A stretch of 7,241 bases of DNA from Planctomycetaceae bacterium (GTDB lineage Bacteria; Planctomycetota; Planctomycetia; Planctomycetales; Planctomycetaceae), in assembly GCA_027000105.1 (NCBI GenBank), contig JALTOP010000417.1, positions 4,433 to 11,673 on the forward strand. The letters are read 5' to 3'. The notes under the pieces are model-generated. The model was not told where the DNA came from. It worked only from the letters and a program-made list of their open reading frames with translations, and did no database searches. A program made the translations under genes and the position numbers. Below, piece after piece: positions 1 through 5,212 of this stretch (its first letter is position 1; each line of letters begins with the position of its first letter).

Positions 1-2402
1 GTAAACAGTATTTGAGAGGCGAGTTTCTTATCTATTTCGATCCCGGTATCAATCGAAATGACTCCCTGTGCCTCAATCTGATCTTCTTCGATAATAATAG
101 GTGAGGAAATCTGGACGCCCTCGGGAACGCGGACGCAATCAAACCGAACCGGACCACGAAAGCCGTCGACACGAGTGATTCCTACCTGAAAATCCTGCCG
201 CGAACCGGGAGAAACGGTAAGTGTTTCGTTCAAAATCCGTGGTGAGAAATCCCGTTTGGGAACGCGGACTTCAAGTTTGTATGTAAAGTTTTCCCCCTCA
301 TAGCCACGAATATCACTCACTTTCACCAGGAATTCCCCCGTTTCAGGAGCAGTGAAAAACAGCCGCGAATCTTTTCCTGCATCCCGGTAGGAAGCATCAT
401 CATTTTCATAATAAATTGGAAACACGGGTAAGCCGTTCGGTACAATCTCCTCTCCCGGCGGAATGGGTTGCACAATATAACAGGGCTCTCCCAGGGCATG
501 CGACAGGGGCGTGGTGTCGAAATACCCCCAGCGTTTTCCCTTGTACGGGAAGACGTTGAACCCGGAATCTGCACCGCGTGGCAAGTGATAAAAACGGGTC
601 ACCTCTCCATTGGCGTACAGATACTCCTTCAGTTTCATCTCTGTCCAGTTGAAGATCCGAAAATCGCTTGGTTGATTGGAATCTTTCCCCCGGAAGGTGA
701 AATACGATTCTCGCACCGCCTGCAAGTTGATCCGTTTCAGCTTTTCGCCGTTACCGGTAAGAATTTCAAGATGCGAATCGGGAGGCGATTTATCACGATC
801 GGCACGAATCTCAACCACCCATTCTGCCCCTTGATTGGCAGAAAAGCGATACAGATCGAAATCGGCTCTGCCGTTCGGCTTTCCCTGAATGGTTCCTGTA
901 ATTTTTACCGGAAGATCAATCCGCTGTGCCTGTTTGGGTGTCTGGTTCGGTTCCTGTTCCTTGATTGATTTCTCTGCCGTTTTCACCTGCGGAAGATGGG
1001 AAGACAGATTTGCCCTGTGTGATTCGGCTTTCAGCAATTCCTCTTTTTCCGGAAGCCCGTACGAAGAGAGCGACCCGTCGAGACGGGCCACGAAGAAACT
1101 ATTTCCCTCGGGTGAAAAGGCAACGGACGATATCAGATCCCGATCTTTTTCATCCCACAGGTAAACTTCGCGAAAATCGTTCGCATCCCACAATTTGATG
1201 ACTCCATTTTCTGCAAAAGTGAGCAGATAACTCCCTTGAGGATGCCAGAGTAAATGGGAGACCCTCGCTTCATGGGCAAACAGGGCGAACACCTGAGGAT
1301 TGATTTCCGGTTCCTGCCGGGAAACATGTTTCCAAATTCGCAGCTTTTTATCCGCCCCAACAGCCGCGACCCACCTGTTATCCGGGCTGAAGGTGCAAGC
1401 GTATTCTTCATTAAGCGGTTGAGGCAGGGTATCGAGCCGCATTCCATCCCGGAGACGCCATAGTTTACAGGTATCGTCTGCACTGGCACTGACCAGCGAG
1501 CGGCCATCCGGACTGAACGCGATATCGTAGACAGCCCCATTATGTCCAGAAAGAGTTCTTACCTGCTGACCTGTTCCTGTTTTCCAAATGATGATTGATC
1601 GATCGTAACTGCACGTAGCCAGCAAATCTCCCCGGGGAGAAAATTCGATATCGTATATCAGATCGAGATGGCCGGAAAACTTTCGCTCTGTTTTTCCACT
1701 GCGCAAATTGAAAATTGATATCCATCCCCCACGACTGCTGACTCCCGATGCGATCGCAAGACGTTTCCCGTCCAGCGAGAAGCTGAGGCCATTTACCTTG
1801 CCCGGCAAATCACCGATACGGAACAGAGTTCGATCAAAATTGAGAGCCGCAACACCGGCGGCAGATTTTATTTCCGGTTTGAAGATCAGCACTTCCCTGA
1901 ATCGTCCAATTGCAACCAGTCCATCTGGCGAGCAATCGATTGCAGTGATCTGCTTATGAGCAAGATAAGGAGATATTTTCGGAACATTCAACGACAGACG
2001 ATCGGGCTGCTTCCCTTTCGGACCGATTGCTCCCTGCTTGACCCATTTCTGCAACAACTCGATTTCCTGCCTGTTCGGTCGCGGTTCGTCTTCAGGAGGC
2101 ATCGGGGTTTCCGCATCTTTCTCAAGAACCCTCAGCAGTAGACTCCCCGCGACATCACCAGGCAAAACAACCGGCTTGCCCTCAATACCGGCCTGTAATG
2201 CCTGATAGGTTTCCGTTGAAAAATCTCCCTCCCGGTCCGAATCATTATGACAACCGGAACAATACTTGCTCAGAATCGGTTGCACTTTTATTTGATAGTC
2301 AATCGCTGGCTCATTCGCGTACAGCTTTGGTAGTAAAACCAGCTGTATCAAAACAAACGACAGGGATAAAAACCTGTCAGGGAAAATACGCTTATATTCC
2401 AT
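1..2402 (-). CDS. Secreted planctomycete-type cytochrome c / WD40 repeat protein with PPC-like C-terminal domains (partial, 3' end off the window)
   Basis: I translated the minus strand from ATG at 2402-2400; it stays open for 800 codons to base 1, so the C-terminus is missing. An in-frame TGA at 2423-2421 lies seven codons upstream and fixes this ATG as the first possible start. The Shine-Dalgarno is weak (GGGG only). Residues 1-29 form a signal peptide (basic start, hydrophobic core about 11-25, likely cleavage after LYA). A haem c site CSGCH is at 48-52, with a later TPMPP (Met101) as the probable axial ligand; this spacing is typical of planctomycete cytochrome c domains. Seven WD40-like repeats follow at about 151-175, 203-232, 249-273, 291-315, 333-358, 381-405 and 424-448, enough for a full propeller. 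A charged linker (about 455-495) leads to a PPC-like beta domain (498-560), a second beta segment with PPC character (about 680-715) and an Ig-like stretch. Inferred role: periplasmic haem protein or scaffold. Partner and substrate are unknown. Confidence 0.9.
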   Translation of the reverse strand, partial: MEYKRIFPDRFLSLSFVLIQLVLLPKLYANEPAIDYQIKVQPILSKYCSGCHNDSDREGDFSTETYQALQAGIEGKPVVLPGDVAGSLLLRVLEKDAETPMPPEDEPRPNRQEIELLQKWVKQGAIGPKGKQPDRLSLNVPKISPYLAHKQITAIDCSPDGLVAIGRFREVLIFKPEIKSAAGVAALNFDRTLFRIGDLPGKVNGLSFSLDGKRLAIASGVSSRGGWISIFNLRSGKTERKFSGHLDLIYDIEFSPRGDLLATCSYDRSIIIWKTGTGQQVRTLSGHNGAVYDIAFSPDGRSLVSASADDTCKLWRLRDGMRLDTLPQPLNEEYACTFSPDNRWVAAVGADKKLRIWKHVSRQEPEINPQVFALFAHEARVSHLLWHPQGSYLLTFAENGVIKLWDANDFREVYLWDEKDRDLISSVAFSPEGNSFFVARLDGSLSSYGLPEKEELLKAESHRANLSSHLPQVKTAEKSIKEQEPNQTPKQAQRIDLPVKITGTIQGKPNGRADFDLYRFSANQGAEWVVEIRADRDKSPPDSHLEILTGNGEKLKRINLQAVRESYFTFRGKDSNQPSDFRIFNWTEMKLKEYLYANGEVTRFYHLPRGADSGFNVFPYKGKRWGYFDTTPLSHALGEPCYIVQPIPPGEEIVPNGLPVFPIYYENDDASYRDAGKDSRLFFTAPETGEFLVKVSDIRGYEGENFTYKLEVRVPKRDFSPRILNETLTVSPGSRQDFQVGITRVDGFRGPVRFDCVRVPEGVQISSPIIIEEDQIEAQGVISIDTGIEIDKKLASQILF

Positions 2403-2454
2403 TTTGAACTGCGCCCCGCTTCAAAAGGAAAACATCATCAAGAAAACTGTTCTT

Positions 2455-2467
2455 CAACAATGTTGTT
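2455..2467. repeat. Short inverted repeat in the leader of the WD40 gene
   Basis: AACAA and TTGTT are separated by two bases (2456-2467), or equivalently CAACA/TGTTG around one base (2455-2465). The repeat lies about 53-65 bases upstream of the WD40 start codon and downstream of the promoter candidate at 2493-2519, a position where a repressor site could sit. It is short and could be chance. Confidence 0.2.
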
Positions 2468-2492
2468 TCCACGACACAATCGTTACACAATA

Positions 2493-2519
2493 ATTATGCA
2501 AAAAAAATGGGCGTGACAA
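2493..2519 (-). promoter_or_regulatory. Candidate sigma-70-type promoter for the cytochrome c/WD40 gene
   Basis: On the minus strand, TTGTCA (2519-2514, 5 of 6 to the -35 consensus) is followed 15 bases later by CATAAT (2498-2493, 5 of 6 to the -10 consensus). The spacer contains a run of eight T. A 15-base spacer is shorter than the optimum. The element would give a leader of roughly 80-90 bases before the ATG at 2402. Planctomycete promoter consensus is not well defined, so this is tentative. Confidence 0.3.
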
Positions 2520-2565
2520 CACAGTAGCAGGAACATTTCCCCCTCTTTGTTGCGAAAACAGATTT

Positions 2566-2596
2566 ATTGGAAAAACAGAAGGCAGACATTGGAAAA
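2566..2596 (+). repeat. Direct repeat ATTGGAAAA x2, 22 bases apart
   Basis: Exact 9-base copies lie at 2566-2574 and 2588-2596, start to start 22 bases, close to two helical turns, so both would face the same side of the DNA. The second copy overlaps the -35-like hexamer of the plus-strand promoter candidate and is the left part of a TGGAA-AA-TTCCA inverted repeat (2590-2601). The arrangement would suit a dimeric regulator, but no regulator is encoded nearby. Confidence 0.3.
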
Positions 2597-2617
2597 TTCC
2601 ATTTTTTATGGGACAAT
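2589..2617 (+). promoter_or_regulatory. Candidate plus-strand promoter upstream of the leader RNA
   Basis: TTGGAA (2589-2594, 4 of 6) and GACAAT (2612-2617, 4 of 6) are separated by an optimal 17 bases that include a run of six T. Transcription would begin near 2624 and produce either an RNA of about 105 bases ending at the terminator at 2728 or, on read-through, the metallohydrolase mRNA. The matches are modest; the main support is the position ahead of a plausible terminator. Confidence 0.25.
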
Positions 2618-2623
2618 CGGATA

Positions 2624-2728
2624 CAGATCGTTTCCGGTGCACGAAGGCTGTTTGTTATCGATTTCGACTCTCTCGATCTTAACGGTTTACCTCAATAGCC
2701 AGTCCTCCTATAAGGAATGGCGTTTTTT
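2624..2728 (+). ncRNA. Candidate structured leader RNA or small RNA ending in an intrinsic terminator
   Basis: Upstream of the terminator the RNA can form a nested fold. GGCTGTT (2646-2652) pairs with AATAGCC (2694-2700) with one G-U pair. Inside it, GTT (2654-2656) pairs with AAC (2681-2683) and ATCGA (2657-2661) with TCGAT (2673-2677). The outer helix uses GCC 2698-2700, which are also the first three bases of the terminator stem, so the two structures compete. That arrangement is expected of an attenuator or riboswitch-like leader for the downstream metallohydrolase gene; a free-standing small RNA is the alternative. The 5' end is guessed from the promoter candidate. I do not recognise a known RNA family. 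Confidence 0.35.
2698..2728 (+). terminator. Intrinsic terminator upstream of the metallohydrolase gene
   Basis: The arms GCCAGTCCT (2698-2706) and AGGAATGGC (2713-2721) form a nine-pair stem with one G-A mismatch, closed by a six-base loop. A G and six T (2723-2728) follow. It lies 169 bases before the metallohydrolase start, on the same strand, with no gene immediately upstream on that strand, so it probably ends a leader or small RNA and not an mRNA. Confidence 0.6.
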
Positions 2729-2886
2729 CAAGCTTCCAAAGAAACAACATTCAAGAGAAGCCCCTCAATAGCGACACTGGATCGTACTCTGTCGTGTGGA
2801 CAAACCGTTTCCCACTTACCTTTTTACGGTTCCGCACACACAAGACAGCCTACGGGGGCGACTCGATAGCATTTTGATGATCGGAC

Positions 2887-2891
2887 TGGAG
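2887..2891 (+). promoter_or_regulatory. Ribosome binding site that decides the metallohydrolase start
   Basis: TGGAG lies six bases before the ATG at 2898. The alternative starts, GTG at 2796 and ATG at 2877, have no comparable site at a suitable distance. The ATG at 2904 is too far from it to be preferred. Confidence 0.45.
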
Positions 2892-2897
2892 TGCTTC

Positions 2898-5012
2898 ATG
2901 CAGATGCCCAATTTGATTCGAGTGATCTTCCTTTCTTCAATAGCCGGTTTCGGCCTGTTGCTGCCCGCTTTCGCCGAATCTCCGAGAATCCTGGACGGGA
3001 AACTTCACCACTTGCGGATGGAAGGGGCGCGCGAATGGGACGATTTCCCGGAAGTCGCGGAATCGGAATCACTTCTCATCCATTTCGACGCCACAGAAAA
3101 CGATGAGCCGGCAACGCTCCAGCTTCGCCAACAGGATGTCAAACAGAAATGGGCGATCATCTTGAATGGAAGCAGGCTGGGGACGCTTTCAACAGACGCC
3201 AATGACACAGTCCTCTATTACGATATCCCTACCAAAGGTTTACGTCAGGGAAAGAATGAACTGAAAATCGAACAGGTGATCACAAAACGTTCGCAGCCGG
3301 ACGACATTCGCATCGGACAGATCATTTTGCACCGGCAACCACGGGAAAAAGTGCTTGGCGAATCCACCCTTGAAATTGACGTGATCGATACTTCAAACGC
3401 TCACCCGATCCCGTGCCGTCTCACGATTGTTCGTCCCGATGGCGCGCTCCCTTCATTGGGAACGGTGTCAAACTCTCATCTGGCGATAAGGCCAGGGGTT
3501 GTGTACACATCGACGGGAAGGGCGAAAATCTCTCTCCCGGCCGGGAACTACAACGTCTTCGCGGGGCGCGGGTTCGAGTATTCGATCGATCAGGCTTCCA
3601 TTACGTTGCAAAAAGGGGAAAACGTACGTACCGAGTTGAAGATCACTCGGGAAGTCCCCACGCAGGGCTATGTGGCGTGTGACACTCACGTCCATACATT
3701 CACCTACTCCAGACACGGCGATTGCTCCATTGAAGAGCGTATGTTGACACTCGCCGGCGAGGGAATCGAATTCCCGATCGCAACCGATCACAATCAACAT
3801 ATCGATTATATTCCCTCTGCCAGACAGGCCCATGTTCTGCCGTATTTTACGCCTGTGATCGGTAATGAAGTCACAACAAAGCTGGGGCATTTCAATATAT
3901 TCCCGATTGCAAAAGGAGCACCGATTCCCAATTACAATACAGACAGTTGGGCAGAAACCTTTCGGGAAATCAACAAGGTTCCGGACGTGAAGATTATCAT
4001 TCTGAATCACGCTCGGGACATTCATGCGGGCACGCGACCGTTCGGGCCAAAATTGTATAACGAGGCCGTTGGTGTCAACCTCGAAGGTTGGAAACTGGAA
4101 GCCAACGCCATGGAAATCATCAATTCGGGAGCGACCCAGACCGATCCCCTGCAATTGACACGGGACTGGATGACGCAACTGAATCGCGGGAATTATTTGA
4201 CCCCCGTCGGATGCAGCGATTCGCACGATGTCAACCGCTATATCGTCGGACAGGGACGTACCTACATACGCTGTAACGACACGAACCCGGGCAAAATCAA
4301 CCGCGAAACAGCCATCCTGAATTTTCTGCAGGGCCGGGTGCTTGTCAGCTACGGGTTGATAGCCGAAATGAAAATCAATGAGACCTGGCAATCAGGCGAT
4401 CTGGTTCCGGTTTCAGAAAACGCATCGCATGTTACCCTAAACCTTCGTGTTCTCGGGCCATCCTGGATCAGGGCGGATCGAATTCAACTTTATGCAAACG
4501 GGCAACTGGTTCGTGAGGAAACAATCGGGCAGCGGCCTCCAGAGGAGGAGGGTGTCATCTGGACCGGTAAATGGAAATACAATATTCCCAGCCATGATGT
4601 CCATTTGGTCGCCGTGGCGACCGGGCCGGGCATAAAAGAACCGTTCTGGAAAACTGCAAGGCCGTATCAACCGACCTCTCCACATTTTGAGTCCCGACTG
4701 ATTGGTTGCAGTGGCGCAATCTGGATTGATGGCGACCACGATCGACAAAAAACAAGTGCGTCCGGCTACGCTCAAAAAGTATTCGAGAAATGCAAAGAGA
4801 ACATCAACTCAATCATGGTTGAGCTGAAAAATGATGACGCCGACGCTGCTATTGCCGCCCAGGTGGCCTATTTGTACCAGCAATCAGGAAATTCCCTTCT
4901 CTCGGAAGAATGCGTTGCCGCCCTGAAGAACGCATCGCCTGCAACACAAAAAGGCTTCAGAAATTACTTCGAAGCCTGGCGAAAAACTCTCCTGGCCCGC
5001 AAGAGCCAATAA
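2898..5012 (+). CDS. Secreted PHP-domain metallohydrolase, CehA/McbA-like
   Basis: The product has 704 residues from ATG 2898, chosen because TGGAG sits six bases upstream and this start gives a compact signal peptide (residues 1-26, cleavage after LPAFA). The frame is open back to GTG 2796. Residues 27-150 look like a galactose-binding-type beta sandwich (VILNGSRLG-like core, then a G-K-N-E-L-K-I turn). Residues about 155-250 resemble an Ig or carboxypeptidase-regulatory fold. The PHP core follows: DTHVHT (His264, His266), ATDHNQH (Asp297, His298, His301), GNEVTT (Glu324), GHFN (His331), LNHARD (His371) and CSDSHD (Asp441, His443). This is a complete set of metal ligands as known for PHP hydrolases. 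A beta-rich stretch (about 490-600) and a helical tail (about 625-704) close the protein. CehA and McbA cleave carbaryl-type esters, but most relatives have no known substrate, so I predict only a periplasmic metal-dependent ester or phosphoester hydrolase. A 307-codon antisense frame inside it is a shadow. Confidence 0.9.
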   Translation: MQMPNLIRVIFLSSIAGFGLLLPAFAESPRILDGKLHHLRMEGAREWDDFPEVAESESLLIHFDATENDEPATLQLRQQDVKQKWAIILNGSRLGTLSTDANDTVLYYDIPTKGLRQGKNELKIEQVITKRSQPDDIRIGQIILHRQPREKVLGESTLEIDVIDTSNAHPIPCRLTIVRPDGALPSLGTVSNSHLAIRPGVVYTSTGRAKISLPAGNYNVFAGRGFEYSIDQASITLQKGENVRTELKITREVPTQGYVACDTHVHTFTYSRHGDCSIEERMLTLAGEGIEFPIATDHNQHIDYIPSARQAHVLPYFTPVIGNEVTTKLGHFNIFPIAKGAPIPNYNTDSWAETFREINKVPDVKIIILNHARDIHAGTRPFGPKLYNEAVGVNLEGWKLEANAMEIINSGATQTDPLQLTRDWMTQLNRGNYLTPVGCSDSHDVNRYIVGQGRTYIRCNDTNPGKINRETAILNFLQGRVLVSYGLIAEMKINETWQSGDLVPVSENASHVTLNLRVLGPSWIRADRIQLYANGQLVREETIGQRPPEEEGVIWTGKWKYNIPSHDVHLVAVATGPGIKEPFWKTARPYQPTSPHFESRLIGCSGAIWIDGDHDRQKTSASGYAQKVFEKCKENINSIMVELKNDDADAAIAAQVAYLYQQSGNSLLSEECVAALKNASPATQKGFRNYFEAWRKTLLARKSQ
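4948..4977 (-). terminator. Candidate intrinsic terminator for the AsmA-like gene, inside the metallohydrolase 3' end
   Basis: On the minus strand, AGGCTTC (4977-4971) and GAAGCCT (4958-4952) form a seven-pair stem around a 12-base loop, followed by a T tract (TTTTT at 4952-4948, its first T being part of the stem). It lies about 235 bases past the AsmA-like stop codon, so a transcript ending here would be antisense to the last codons of the metallohydrolase. The large loop lowers confidence, and codon choice could create it by chance. Confidence 0.35.
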
Positions 5013-5022
5013 GGCCGGCGTT

Positions 5023-5040
5023 AATCACCGAACAGTGATT
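5023..5040 (+). other. Hairpin just after the metallohydrolase stop
   Basis: AATCAC (5023-5028) and GTGATT (5035-5040) are perfect six-base arms around a six-base loop, ten bases after the TAA. Only a short, broken T tract follows, so it is not a good intrinsic terminator; it may mark or stabilise the 3' end of the metallohydrolase mRNA. The rest of the 200-base gap between the convergent genes holds nothing I can identify except the weak minus-strand hairpin at 5168-5195. Confidence 0.25.
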
Positions 5041-5167
5041 TCGATGCCCCAAACACCGTTGAATTGTCCCCTTGCACCGAAACACGCCGTTAGCGCACAT
5101 CGCAAAGCCATGCAGGGAGGGAACTTCAAGCAAAAGGTCAACCATTTCACGACGATAGATTCGCGTG

Positions 5168-5195
5168 AAAAAATCCTCGACAACGGAAACGCGAG
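5168..5195 (-). terminator. Weak candidate terminator just after the AsmA-like gene
   Basis: On the minus strand, CTCG (5195-5192) and CGAG (5179-5176) form a four-pair stem, five with a T-G wobble, around a 12-base loop, followed after two bases by six T (5173-5168). It begins 17 bases past the stop codon, the expected place for the terminator of this gene, but the stem is short. The hairpin at 4948-4977 is the stronger alternative. Confidence 0.25.
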
Positions 5196-5212
5196 ATGGA
5201 AAACGCCGATAC

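Larger units (their letters stand above)
2403..2897. other. Intergenic region between divergent genes; no convincing coding gene
   Basis: This 495-base stretch separates the divergent WD40 and metallohydrolase genes. Short open frames of 62-74 codons exist on both strands, but none has a good ribosome site, a recognisable motif or a plausible composition. The content I can support is regulatory: promoter-like elements facing both ways, a 9-base direct repeat, a foldable RNA segment ending in an intrinsic terminator, and copies of an 8-base word. The part from 2730 to 2897 would be the proximal leader of the metallohydrolase mRNA. I see no tRNA or known riboswitch consensus in it. Confidence 0.7.
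2690..2945 (+). repeat. Word TCAATAGC present three times around the leader and the start of the metallohydrolase gene
   Basis: Copies start at 2692, 2765 and 2937. The first two match over ten bases (CCTCAATAGC at 2690-2699 and 2763-2772). The first and third share nine (TCAATAGCC at 2692-2700 and 2937-2945). The first copy is the 3' arm of the candidate outer helix of the leader RNA, so the third copy, inside the signal-peptide coding region, could pair with the same partner at 2646-2652. The functional meaning is unproven. Confidence 0.3.

Noticed and set aside
2501..2535. Possible minus-strand terminator before the run of eight T
   Set aside because: Only a four-pair stem with a wobble can form ahead of the T run; the T run is better explained as a promoter spacer or A/T-rich upstream DNA.
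2454..2771. Small open frames of 62 and 74 codons in the divergent intergenic region (2454-2642 minus, 2547-2771 plus)
   Set aside because: No convincing ribosome site, unlikely amino-acid composition, and overlap with the promoter, leader and terminator signals.
3468..4391. A 307-codon open frame on the minus strand inside the metallohydrolase gene
   Set aside because: The plus-strand frame carries a signal peptide and a complete set of PHP motifs; the antisense product has no recognisable domain and is a codon-usage shadow.
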